From NCBI RefSeq assembly GCF_001513955.1, contig NZ_KQ948149.1, forward strand, positions 1-64,000: 64,000 nucleotides of DNA. Direction: 5' to 3'. Of this stretch, positions 43,345 to 51,667 are shown one piece after another. Position numbers and translations under genes: made by a program. Position 1 is the first letter of the stretch. The number at the start of each line of letters is the position of its first letter. The notes below the pieces were generated by a model, which worked only from the letters and a program-made list of their open reading frames with translations, ran no database searches and was not told the origin of the DNA. This stretch comes from Streptomyces pseudovenezuelae (lineage in GTDB: Bacteria > Actinomycetota > Actinomycetes > Streptomycetales > Streptomycetaceae).

Positions 43345-44379
43345 ATGGGTGACGTGACGGATATACGCGAGCGGCCGGGACCGGCGAGGCTGGGGCCTCG
43401 GGTGCCGTACGGGAGGAGTGAGGGCAGGGCCGTGTCGCTGTTCTGGCGGATCTTCTCGCTCAACGCCGCGGGCCTCGTCGTCGCCGCCGCGCTGCTGCTG
43501 GGGCCGGTCACCGTGTCGACTCCCGTGCGGCGGGGAGAGGCCGTCGTCGTTCTCGGCGGGCTGGTGCTGCTGCTGGTCGCCAACGCCCTGGTGCTGCGGG
43601 TCGGACTCGTGCCGCTCCAGCGGCTGGGGCGGGCCATGGCCGCCGCCGATCTGCTGCGGCCCGGGGTGCGGGCCCCCGTCTCCGGTCCCTCCGAGACAGC
43701 CGCTCTGATCACGACGTACAACACCATGCTCGACCGGCTGGAGGCCGAGCGGGCGACCGGCGCGGCCCACGCGCTCTCCGCGCAGGAACGGGAACGGCAT
43801 CGCATCGCGCGCGAGCTGCACGACGAGGTGGGCCAGACGCTGACCGCCGTGCTGTTGCAGCTCAAGAGGGTCGCCGACCGGGCACCGCAGGAGCTGCGGG
43901 AGGAAGTGGGACAGGCACAGGAGGCCACCCGGGCCGGGCTCGACGAGATCCGCCGGATCGCGCGGCGGCTGCGGCCGGGGGTGCTGGAGGAGCTCGGGCT
44001 GTCGAGCGCCCTGCGGTCCCTCGCGGCCGAGTTCACGACGCACGGGCTGACCGTGCGCCATCACGTCGGCGGCGATCTGCCCCGGCTGACCGAGGAGTCG
44101 GAACTGGTGGTCTACCGGGTGGCCCAGGAGGGGCTCACGAACACCGCGCGGCACTCTGCCGCCGACCGCGCCGAAGTCCGGCTCCAGCCGGTCGAGGGGG
44201 GAGTCGAGCTCCTCGTGCGGGACAACGGCAAGGGGCTGGGCGGGGCGCCCGACGGGGCCGGGATCCAGGGCATGCGGGAGCGGGCGCTGCTGGTCGGGGC
44301 GGTTTTCTCGGTGGGGCCCGGGCCCGGTCGGGGGACGGATGTGCGGTTGCGGATACCGGCCCCGGCGGGGGTGCGCTGA
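43345..44379 (+). CDS. NarL-partner sensor histidine kinase (HisKA_3)
   Basis: A 344-residue kinase with two transmembrane helices (about 38-56 and 66-85), a short HAMP, and HisKA_3 with ERHRIARELHDEVGQTLTAV (His about 170). The HATPase carries YRVAQEGLTNTARHSAADR and RDNGKG. There is almost no extracytoplasmic loop, so it probably senses within the membrane or via a partner. The ATG at 43345 follows TACGGT (43333-43338) by 6 nt; an alternative GTG at 43432 has a good GAGGGCAGG site and would give 315 residues. Confidence 0.9.
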   Translation: MGDVTDIRERPGPARLGPRVPYGRSEGRAVSLFWRIFSLNAAGLVVAAALLLGPVTVSTPVRRGEAVVVLGGLVLLLVANALVLRVGLVPLQRLGRAMAAADLLRPGVRAPVSGPSETAALITTYNTMLDRLEAERATGAAHALSAQERERHRIARELHDEVGQTLTAVLLQLKRVADRAPQELREEVGQAQEATRAGLDEIRRIARRLRPGVLEELGLSSALRSLAAEFTTHGLTVRHHVGGDLPRLTEESELVVYRVAQEGLTNTARHSAADRAEVRLQPVEGGVELLVRDNGKGLGGAPDGAGIQGMRERALLVGAVFSVGPGPGRGTDVRLRIPAPAGVR

Positions 44380-45032
44380 TGCCGGAGCCGACCCGTGTCC
44401 TGCTGGCCGACGACCACACCCTCGTACGGCGAGGGGTCCGGCTGATCCTGGAGGGGGAGCCGGACCTCACGGTCGTGGCCGAGGCGGGGGACGGCGCCGA
44501 GGCGGTCGAGCTGGCACGCGCGCGTGAGGTCGATCTGGCCGTGCTGGACATCGCGATGCCCCGGATGACGGGACTGCAGGCGGCCCGTGAGCTGTCCCGG
44601 CGGCTTCCGGACCTGCGGATCCTGATCCTGACGATGTACGACAACGAGCAGTACTTCTTCGAGGCGCTCAAGGCCGGGGCCAGCGGCTACGTGCTCAAGT
44701 CCGTCGCGGACCGCGATCTCGTCGAGGCGTGCCGGGCCGCCGTGCGCGACGAGTCCTTCGTCTACCCCGGGGCGGAGCGGGCCCTCGTCCGCTCCTACCT
44801 CGACCGGCTGCACCGCGGTGACGACCTGCCCACGCGGGCCGTCACCGAGCGCGAGGAGGAGATCCTCAAGCTGGTCGCCGAGGGGCACACCACGAAGGAG
44901 ATCGGCGAGCTGCTGTTCATCAGCGCGAAGACCGTCGAGCGGCACCGGGCGAACCTGCTGCACAAGCTGGGGATGCGGGACCGGCTGGAGCTGACCCGGT
45001 ACGCGATACGGGCCGGGCTCATCGATCCCTGA
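44379..45032 (+). CDS. NarL/FixJ-family response regulator
   Basis: A 217-residue regulator. The receiver has DDH near the start, Asp in LAVLDIAMPRMTG (about 54), Thr in ILTMYD and Lys in VLKS. A LuxR-type helix-turn-helix (about 150-214) reads TEREEEILKLVAEGHTTKEIGELLFISAKTVERHRANLLHKLGM. It overlaps the kinase stop as TGATG, showing coupling. Its 3' end overlaps the convergent Excalibur-like gene by 14 nt. Confidence 0.93.
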   Translation: MPEPTRVLLADDHTLVRRGVRLILEGEPDLTVVAEAGDGAEAVELARAREVDLAVLDIAMPRMTGLQAARELSRRLPDLRILILTMYDNEQYFFEALKAGASGYVLKSVADRDLVEACRAAVRDESFVYPGAERALVRSYLDRLHRGDDLPTRAVTEREEEILKLVAEGHTTKEIGELLFISAKTVERHRANLLHKLGMRDRLELTRYAIRAGLIDP

Positions 45033-45483
45033 GACGGGCGGGCGGGTGCGTGGCACGACGCCGCCGCACCACGTAGGCGCCCGCGAGGCCGACCCCGCCG
45101 ACTGCCAGGGCCACCCCGATCGCCCGCTCGAAACCCGCCGGGCCCACGCTGCCGCCGGACCCGCCCTGGACACCCAGCGTCGGCAGCGGCGAGGTGAGCG
45201 GAGTGGCGGGCGTCGAGAGGGGCGTGGAGAGGGGCGTGGCGGCGCTCACGACGGCGGTGTCCCTGCGCGGCAGCACCTCACAGGCGATGCCGTCGTCGGG
45301 ACCCTGGTCCTCGTCGAGCCGGTTGGGGTCGCTGCGGTCGCGGTCGAACTGCGCCTGCGCGTCCTCCTGGTAGGCGAAGTCGGCGCAGTCCAGGTCGCCT
45401 TGGGCGTGGGCGATGCCGGTCAGCGGTCCGGCGGTGGCCAGGACGGCCAGCGCGGCGCCGGTGAGCGTGGTGCGTATTGCCAT
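45019..45483 (-). CDS. Excalibur-like secreted/anchored surface protein
   Basis: A 154-residue protein. The signal peptide (1-27, ALAVLATAGPLTGIAHAQ) is followed by an Excalibur-like motif with paired Cys (DLDCADFAYQEDAQAQFDRDRSDPNRLDEDQGPDDGIACEVLP). A Thr/Pro/Ser linker, a C-terminal transmembrane helix (about 120-140) and basic residues (VVRRRR) complete it. It would be displayed on the cell surface and may bind Ca2+. No sortase motif is seen. Confidence 0.82.
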   Translation of the reverse strand: MAIRTTLTGAALAVLATAGPLTGIAHAQGDLDCADFAYQEDAQAQFDRDRSDPNRLDEDQGPDDGIACEVLPRRDTAVVSAATPLSTPLSTPATPLTSPLPTLGVQGGSGGSVGPAGFERAIGVALAVGGVGLAGAYVVRRRRATHPPARLRDR

Positions 45484-45581
45484 GGGTCGTGCCTTTCGGG
45501 CGGGGCCGGAACAGCCGTCACCGCGAATCTAGGGACGCGCCCGGCATCCGGCCCGTGGAGCTGGGCCGAACGGGCGCGCCG

Positions 45582-48470
45582 TCACAGGAGCGCGTCCCAG
45601 TCCTCGTCGAAGTCCGCGGGGTTCAGGAACAGCACGTCCGCCGGCTCGGCCGCGCCCCGCAGGGACTGTTCCGTCCAGATGCACTTGCCCGTGGGCGTGT
45701 AACGGGCGCCCCAGCGGGAGGAGAGCGCCGAGATGAGCTGGAGGCCCCGGCCGCCCTCGTCGGTGTCCGCTGCGTGTCGGATACGGGGCATGGTCTGACT
45801 GCCGTCGTAGACCTCGCAGATCAGCACGGTGGTGTGCAGCAGGCGCAGCCGGACCGGGCCGCGGGCGTGTCGGACGACATTGCCCACCAGTTCGCTGACC
45901 AGGAGTTCCGTGGTGGGGGACAGGTCGTCCAGGTCCCAGGCCGCGAGCTGTTCGCGGACATGCCGGCGGGCCTGGCTCGCCGCCTTGGGGTCGTCGTGCA
46001 GGGACCAGGCGGCCATCCGGTCGGCCGGCAGCGCGTGCAGCCGGGCCACCAGGAACGCCGCGTCGTCGGCCGCCTGTTGGTCCGCCGGCAGCAGCCCGGC
46101 CGTCAGTCTGTCGCACAGGCGCTCAAGGTCCACGGCGGTCCCGTCGGCGTGGGCGGCGCCCAGCAGTCGCGCCAGCTCGGCCATGCCCTCGTCGATCTCC
46201 CGCTTCGCCGACTCCACCAGCCCGTCGGTGTACAGCACGAGCAGACTGCCCTCGGGCACCTCCAACTCGGCCGTCTCGAACGGCGGCTTGGCCGCGCCCA
46301 GCGGGGGATCGGCCTCCGGTTCGGGGAAGTGCACGGTTCCGTCGGGCCGTACCAGCGCGGGCGGCGGATGGCCGGCCCGGGCGATGGAACAGACCCGGGT
46401 CGTCGGGTCGTAGAGCGCGTACAGACAGGTGGCGTACGACGTCTCGCCCATGCCGCCGACGATGTCGTTGAGGTGGCCGAGGATCTCGCCGGGCGGCAGC
46501 TCCAGGTCGGCCAGGGTGTGCACCGCGGTGCGCAGCCGGCCCATGGTGGCCGCCTCCGGCAGGCCGTGGCCCATCACGTCCCCGACGACCAGCGCGACCT
46601 GTCCGCCGGACAGCGGGATGATGTCGTACCAGTCGCCGCCCACGTCCGCGCCCTGGCCGGCCGGCAGGTAGCGGGCGGCCGCCGTGCACGCGGGCAGGTC
46701 GGGCAGTGCCTGGGGGAGCAGGCTGCGCTGGAGTTCCCGGGACCGGGTGTGCTCGGCGTCGTAGAGCCGGGCCCGCTCCAGGGACTGGGCGACGAGGGCG
46801 GTGATCGTGGTGAGCAGGGCGCGTTCCTCGTCGTCGAGGACCCGGGGCCGGTCGAAGGAGACCACGCAGACGCCGAAGGTGCGCCCGGACGCCGTCAGCG
46901 GCAGGAACGCCCAGGACTTCTTTTCGCCGAGGGTGGGGAAGTCGGCCAGTGCGGGATAGCGGGTGGCGTACTCGCGCGCCGAGGAGACGAACAGCGGGAG
47001 GCCGGAGGCGATCGTGTCCCAGGCGGGGTCGCCGGTCGATGCCCGACGGCGGCTGTCGAGGAGGGCCACGAAGTCCCGGGGGTAGCCGACCGCGCCGACG
47101 TGATGGAGCCGGTCGCCCTCGCTGACCTGGACCATCAGCCCGGAGGCGGCGAACGGCGGCAGCACCCGGCGGGCGACGGCGTCCACCACGTCCCGGGAGG
47201 TCGTCGCCTTGGCGAGCTCGGTGGTCAGCTCGGCGATCCGCACCGCCCGCTCGGCCGCGGCCCGTTCCGCCGCGTGCCGTTCCTGGGCGAGCCGGCGCTT
47301 CTCCGTGACGTCCTGGAAGTAGAGGGTGCGCCCGTCGGGTCCCGGCACCAGCCGTACGTGCAGCCGCCGCCGGCAGTCCGCGAGGTACACGTCGAACCCG
47401 GCGGGCTTCTCCTCGGCCCCGGCCGCCAGACAGCTCTCCTTCAGGCCCGGGACCTGGCGGGTGGCCGGCAGGTCCCACAGCAGGCGTCCGAACAGCTCCT
47501 CCTCGGAGAAGCCGAGGAAGCGTTCCGCCTCCAGGTTGGCGAAGGTGATCCGCCACTCGTCGTCCACCGCGAGGAAGCCGTCGCTCATGTGCCGCAGGGC
47601 CCTGCTGAGGGCGTCCCGGGCGGTGCGGGACTCGTTGCTCTCCCAGCCCACCCCGATCATCCGCAGGGGCTCGCCCTGCTCGTCGTAGGTCGCCCGGCCA
47701 CGGGCCTGCGTCCAGCCCCAGGTGCCGTCCAGGCGCCGTACCCGGTACTCGGCCTCGTAGACGGAGTGGTCGAGGATCGCCCGCTGCGCCGCCGCCAGGG
47801 TGGGGGCCAGGTCGTCGGGGTGGACGATCCGCATCCAGTTGTCGATCCGGCCGGTGAAGTCGGCGGGGCGGGTGCCGTACAGCGCGAGGGCCGCCTCGTC
47901 CCAGATCAGGTCGCCGTTGCGGATGTCCCAGTCCCACGAGCCGACCTGGACCTCCTTCAGGGCCTGCCGCAGCCGCTCGCCGCTCGGCTCCGCCTGGGCG
48001 GGCCCCGACGGCGGCGGTGCCTGGGCCATCCGGTCCTCGGTCCAGGCGACGACGTCCCGCAGGAAGTCCCAGTGCTCGGGGGTGGGTTCGCCCTCCTCGC
48101 CGGCCAGGACGGTCAGCGCGCCGATGCTGCGCCGGCCGCTGAACACCGGGAGGGCGGCGAGGCCGGTGCCGGGCCAGGGGTCCTCCTGCGGCGGGCCCTG
48201 GGGCAGCGGCACCCAGACTCCCCTGCCCTGCTGGAGCGCGCGGGCCGGGGCCAGGGGGCCCTCCTGGTCGACGATCTCCCAGGAGCGGGTGAGGGCGGGC
48301 GGCAGGCCGACGGACGACACCAGGCGCAGGGCGGACATCGGGCCGCGCAGGTGCACGGTCCCGCCGAGCGCGCTCAGCTCACCGACCGCGTGCCCGAGCG
48401 CCAGCCGGAAGACCTCGCTCTCCGTCGCACCTGGGGTGACCGTGCCGAGGAGAGCGAGCCGCGCGTTCAT
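45582..48470 (-). CDS. Multi-sensor SpoIIE/PP2C phosphatase with RsbW-type kinase domain
   Basis: A 962-residue cytosolic regulator. An N-terminal GAF-like region (1-150), PAS (about 165-285), PAS (about 290-400) and GAF (about 415-560) are followed by the PP2C domain with GGDWYDII (about 608) and ADDAAFLVARL. A C-terminal HATPase (about 825-945) has TELLVSELVGNVVRHARG and EGGRGLQLISAL. The order differs from OsaC, where the kinase domain is N-terminal. It probably controls a sigma factor through an anti-anti-sigma protein. No cognate sigma or anti-sigma gene is adjacent. The ATG at 48470 lacks a ribosome binding site. Confidence 0.88.
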   Translation of the reverse strand: MNARLALLGTVTPGATESEVFRLALGHAVGELSALGGTVHLRGPMSALRLVSSVGLPPALTRSWEIVDQEGPLAPARALQQGRGVWVPLPQGPPQEDPWPGTGLAALPVFSGRRSIGALTVLAGEEGEPTPEHWDFLRDVVAWTEDRMAQAPPPSGPAQAEPSGERLRQALKEVQVGSWDWDIRNGDLIWDEAALALYGTRPADFTGRIDNWMRIVHPDDLAPTLAAAQRAILDHSVYEAEYRVRRLDGTWGWTQARGRATYDEQGEPLRMIGVGWESNESRTARDALSRALRHMSDGFLAVDDEWRITFANLEAERFLGFSEEELFGRLLWDLPATRQVPGLKESCLAAGAEEKPAGFDVYLADCRRRLHVRLVPGPDGRTLYFQDVTEKRRLAQERHAAERAAAERAVRIAELTTELAKATTSRDVVDAVARRVLPPFAASGLMVQVSEGDRLHHVGAVGYPRDFVALLDSRRRASTGDPAWDTIASGLPLFVSSAREYATRYPALADFPTLGEKKSWAFLPLTASGRTFGVCVVSFDRPRVLDDEERALLTTITALVAQSLERARLYDAEHTRSRELQRSLLPQALPDLPACTAAARYLPAGQGADVGGDWYDIIPLSGGQVALVVGDVMGHGLPEAATMGRLRTAVHTLADLELPPGEILGHLNDIVGGMGETSYATCLYALYDPTTRVCSIARAGHPPPALVRPDGTVHFPEPEADPPLGAAKPPFETAELEVPEGSLLVLYTDGLVESAKREIDEGMAELARLLGAAHADGTAVDLERLCDRLTAGLLPADQQAADDAAFLVARLHALPADRMAAWSLHDDPKAASQARRHVREQLAAWDLDDLSPTTELLVSELVGNVVRHARGPVRLRLLHTTVLICEVYDGSQTMPRIRHAADTDEGGRGLQLISALSSRWGARYTPTGKCIWTEQSLRGAAEPADVLFLNPADFDEDWDALL

Positions 48471-48638
48471 GGAGGGAACTTATCGTTCCCGTTTCCTGTC
48501 GAAACCTGATTCACCGTTTCCGACGAGCTGTTCCTCGCCATTCCCTTACCTCAACTACCCTTGCTCCAGCGGAAGTTGCCGAAGGCTCACCGTGTACCGT
48601 GCCGACGGACCGGGCAGTCTTCGATCATGAGGAACGGC

Positions 48639-49721
48639 ATGGACATCGGTGTCTTCATCCCCATCGGCAACAACGGCTGGCTCATCTCGAAGAGTTCCCC
48701 GCAGTACCTGCCGACCTTCGAGCTCAACAAGGCGGTCGTGCAGAAGGCCGAGGAGCACGGGTTCGACTTCGCCCTCTCGATGATCAAGCTCAAGGGCTTC
48801 GGCGGCGAGACCGAGTTCTGGGACCACTGCCTGGAGTCGTTCACGCTGATGGCGGGGTTGGCCGCGGTCACCGAGCGGATCAGGCTGTACGCCTCCACGC
48901 CGATCCTCGCCCTGCCGCCGGCCATCGTCGCGCGCATGGCGGTCACCGTCGACTCCATCGCCCCCGGACGGTTCGGCGTCAACATCGTCACCGGCTGGGC
49001 GCCCGGCGAGTACGCACAGATGGGCGTGTGGCCCGGCGACGAGCACTTCGGCAACCGGTACGCGCGCGCCGTCGAGTACGTGACGGTGATGAAGGAGCTG
49101 TGGAGCGAGGGCGTCAGCAACTTCAAGGGCGAGTTCTACGCGATGGACGACTGCGTGCTCTCGCCGCGTCCGGCGAACGGGCACATCGACATCGTGGCCG
49201 CCGGGCAGAGCGGCACGGGGATGCGGTTCGCCGCCGGGCACGCCGACTACAACTTCATCCTCGGCAGCGGCGTGAACACCCCGCTCGCCTTCGCGGACAG
49301 CGCGGCCACGCTGGTGGAGGCGGCGCGGGAGACCGGCCGGGACGTCGGTGCGCTGTCCCTGTTCATGGTCATCGCCGACGAGAGCGACGAGGCCGCCCGC
49401 GCGAAGTGGCAGGACTACCACGACAACGCCGACCTGGCCGCGCTGGCCTACATGGCGGGGGAGTCGGCCACGGACACCAGCGCCGACGACTCCTCAACGG
49501 CCCGCACCATCGTGCTGCCCGAGGGCGCCGTGAACTTCAACATGGGCACGCTCGTCGGGTCGTACGAGAGTGTCGCGCGCATGCTGGACGAGATCGCCGG
49601 GGTGGAAGGCACCAAGGGGATCATGCTGGTGTTCGACGACTTCATCGAGGGGATCGAGCGGTTCGGGACGCGGATCCAACCGTTGATGCGGTCGCGGGAG
49701 GGGCGCGTGTCGGTGGGCTGA
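48639..49721 (+). CDS. rutA: Pyrimidine monooxygenase RutA
   Basis: A 360-residue FMN-dependent luciferase-like monooxygenase that opens the uracil ring between N3 and C4. It closely follows remembered E. coli RutA: GVFIPIGNNGWLISKSSPQY, FELNKAVVQKAE, FDFALSMIKLKGFGG, EFWDHCLESFTLMAGLAAVT, LPPAIVARMAVTVDSI, GRFGVNIVTGW. The ATG at 48639 lies 6 nt behind GAGG. The other rut genes (rutB-G) are not in the window, so downstream steps must be encoded elsewhere, or the enzyme has another substrate. Confidence 0.9.
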   Translation: MDIGVFIPIGNNGWLISKSSPQYLPTFELNKAVVQKAEEHGFDFALSMIKLKGFGGETEFWDHCLESFTLMAGLAAVTERIRLYASTPILALPPAIVARMAVTVDSIAPGRFGVNIVTGWAPGEYAQMGVWPGDEHFGNRYARAVEYVTVMKELWSEGVSNFKGEFYAMDDCVLSPRPANGHIDIVAAGQSGTGMRFAAGHADYNFILGSGVNTPLAFADSAATLVEAARETGRDVGALSLFMVIADESDEAARAKWQDYHDNADLAALAYMAGESATDTSADDSSTARTIVLPEGAVNFNMGTLVGSYESVARMLDEIAGVEGTKGIMLVFDDFIEGIERFGTRIQPLMRSREGRVSVG

Positions 49722-49740
49722 CGGGGCGGGGCCGGGTTCG

Positions 49741-49792
49741 GTCCGATTGTGGTCCGATTGTGGTGCGGGTGCGGGTGCGGGTGCGGGTGCCG
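49741..49792. repeat. Tandem repeats (11-mer x2, hexamer x4)
   Basis: GTCCGATTGTG occurs twice in a row (49741-49762). Directly after it come four exact GTGCGG hexamers and one variant (49763-49792). It lies in the 280-nt gap between rutA and argG. Confidence 0.85.
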
Positions 49793-49802
49793 GTGAGTGG
49801 GG

Positions 49803-49829
49803 GCTGGTCGCGCAGTTCCCCGCGCCCCT
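49803..49829 (-). repeat. Short dispersed element, reverse orientation
   Basis: The reverse complement of the element at 41359-41386, including the ACCAGC extension, located between the convergent rutA and argG genes. Confidence 0.85.
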
Positions 49830-49886
49830 GAGTGGGGGCGGGGTGCGTGTCTTTCGTCGCGTGATGCCGGTCGTGGCGCCGGCTCC

Positions 49887-49912
49887 CCGTTCGGGCAGGC
49901 CTGTCCGAACGG
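49887..49912. repeat. Near-perfect 26-bp palindrome
   Basis: CCGTTCGGGCAGG faces CCTGTCCGAACGG with one mismatch and no spacer. It precedes the argG terminator and could be an additional hairpin or a dyad-binding site. Confidence 0.7.
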
Positions 49913-49930
49913 GAGGCCTGCCCGGACGGC

Positions 49931-49977
49931 CGAGAGGCCGGCCCGGTGCCGCTGTCGGGCACTGGACCGGCCTCTCG
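49931..49977 (-). terminator. Terminator hairpin of argG
   Basis: An 11-bp perfect outer stem (CGAGAGGCCGG with CCGGCCTCTCG) encloses an inner GTGCC/GGCAC stem. It begins 24 nt after the argG stop on the minus strand. Confidence 0.78.
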
Positions 49978-50001
49978 ATCATGGATTCCGCCCGCAGGGC
50001 G

Positions 50002-51456
50002 TCAGTCCGTGCCGAACTCCATCGCCGCCCGGTCCAGCAGGGCCTCGTCCTCGGAGACCTCGCCGCGGGAGGCGATCGCCTCGGCGCCGCCCTCGGGGAG
50101 TTCCGGCATGGTGCCGATCAGCCCGGTCGCGGCGGCCTGGGAGGCGCCGATGGTGGGGCTGCCGGTGCCGATCAGGCCGAGGCCCGCGTACTGCTCCAGC
50201 TTGGCGCGGGAGTCGGCGATGTCGAGGTTGCGCATGGTGAGCTGGCCGATCCGGTCCACCGGGCCGAACGCCGAGTCCTCGGTCCGCTCCATCGACAGCT
50301 TGTCCGGGTGGTACGAGAACGCCGGGCCCATGGTGTCGAGGATCGAGTAGTCCTCGCCGCGCCGCAGGCGGAGGGTGACCTCGCCCGTGATCGCCGCGCC
50401 GACCCACCGCTGGAGCGACTCGCGGATCATCAGGGCCTGCGGGTCCAGCCAGCGGCCCTCGTACATGAGACGGCCCAGGCGCCGGCCCTCGTTGTGGTAC
50501 TGGGCGACGGTGTCCTCGTTGTGGATCGCGTTGACGAGACGCTCGTAGGCCGCGTGCAGCAGGGCCATGCCCGGGGCCTCGTAGATGCCGCGGCTCTTCG
50601 CCTCGATGATCCGGTTCTCGATCTGGTCGGACATGCCCAGGCCGTGCCGGCCGCCGATGGCGTTGGCCTCCATGACCAGGTCGACGGCGGAGCCGAACTC
50701 CTTGCCGTTGATCGTCACCGGGCGGCCCTGGTCGAAGCCGATCGTCACGTCCTCGGGCGCGATCTCGACCGACGGGTCCCAGAACCTGACGCCCATGATC
50801 GGCTCGACGGTCTCGATGCCCGTGTTGAGGTGCTCCAGGGTCTTGGCCTCGTGCGTGGCGCCCCAGATGTTGGCGTCGGTGGAGTAGGCCTTCTCCGTGG
50901 AGTCCCGGTACGGCAGCTGGTGCGCGACCAGCCACTCCGACATCTCCTTGCGGCCGCCGAGCTCGGTCACGAAGTCCGCGTCCAGCCACGGCTTGTAGAT
51001 CCGCAGGTTCGGGTTGGCGAGCAGGCCGTAGCGGTAGAACCGCTCGATGTCGTTGCCCTTGAAGGTCGAACCGTCGCCCCAGATCTGGACGTTGTCCTCC
51101 AGCATCGCCCGCACCAGCAGCGTGCCGGTGACGGCACGGCCCAGCGGCGTGGTGTTGAAGTACGCCCGTCCGCCGGAGCGGATGTGGAACGCCCCGCAGG
51201 TGAGCGCGGCCAGGCCCTCCTCGACGAGCGCGGCGCGGCAGTCGACCAGGCGCGCGATCTCGGCACCGTAGGTCTTCGCGCGGCCGGGCACCGAGTCGAT
51301 GTCGGGCTCGTCGTACTGGCCGATGTGCGCGGTGTAGGTGCAGGGGATGGCGCCCTTGTCGCGCATCCACGCGACCGCGACGGAGGTGTCGAGACCACCG
51401 GAGAAGGCGATGCCGACGCGTTCGCCGGCGGGGAGGGACGTGAGGACCTTGGACAT
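50002..51456 (-). CDS. argG: Argininosuccinate synthase, long (E. coli) type
   Basis: A 484-residue enzyme joining citrulline and aspartate with ATP. It carries the N-type ATP-pyrophosphatase loop AFSGGLDTS. It aligns closely by eye with E. coli ArgG (447 residues): FNTTPLGRAVTGT, WGDGSTFKGNDIERFYRYGL, ATHEAKTLEHLN, GGRHGLGMSDQIENRIIEAKSRGIYEAPGMALLH. Most actinobacterial arginine operons use the shorter (about 400 residue) class, so this may be a second or replacement copy. The ATG at 51456 is chosen because a -10 box ends 6 nt before it; the in-frame ATG at 51477 lies inside the promoter. It stands alone, with no arg genes beside it. Confidence 0.92.
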   Translation of the reverse strand: MSKVLTSLPAGERVGIAFSGGLDTSVAVAWMRDKGAIPCTYTAHIGQYDEPDIDSVPGRAKTYGAEIARLVDCRAALVEEGLAALTCGAFHIRSGGRAYFNTTPLGRAVTGTLLVRAMLEDNVQIWGDGSTFKGNDIERFYRYGLLANPNLRIYKPWLDADFVTELGGRKEMSEWLVAHQLPYRDSTEKAYSTDANIWGATHEAKTLEHLNTGIETVEPIMGVRFWDPSVEIAPEDVTIGFDQGRPVTINGKEFGSAVDLVMEANAIGGRHGLGMSDQIENRIIEAKSRGIYEAPGMALLHAAYERLVNAIHNEDTVAQYHNEGRRLGRLMYEGRWLDPQALMIRESLQRWVGAAITGEVTLRLRRGEDYSILDTMGPAFSYHPDKLSMERTEDSAFGPVDRIGQLTMRNLDIADSRAKLEQYAGLGLIGTGSPTIGASQAAATGLIGTMPELPEGGAEAIASRGEVSEDEALLDRAAMEFGTD

Positions 51457-51462
51457 AGGAAG

Positions 51463-51491
51463 ATTATGCATCACCACGTATGGTCATGCAA
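51463..51491 (-). promoter_or_regulatory. argG promoter overlapping a 24-bp palindrome
   Basis: On the minus strand TTGCAT (51491-51486), 17 nt, CATAAT (51468-51463), then 6 nt to the ATG: a leaderless promoter. TGCATCACCA (51467-51476) and TGGTCATGCA (51481-51490) form a palindrome with one mismatched pair around 4 nt, covering the spacer and both boxes. It is a candidate operator, and shares the TGCAT element of Streptomyces ARG boxes. Confidence 0.65.
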
Positions 51492-51667
51492 AGTCCCCGG
51501 CTTCCGTCTCCCGCGTGATTCACGTCATCCGCGATGGGCGCCTCTCACCTTTGGGCGGGACGGCGCGCCTGAGCCTCTCCATGGTCGGTGCGAGCGCCCC
51601 GGAGGGGGTGAGCGGCCACGGCTGAGCACCGGGGCGGCGGCCTCCGCGGAGCGCCTACCCTTGAGCC

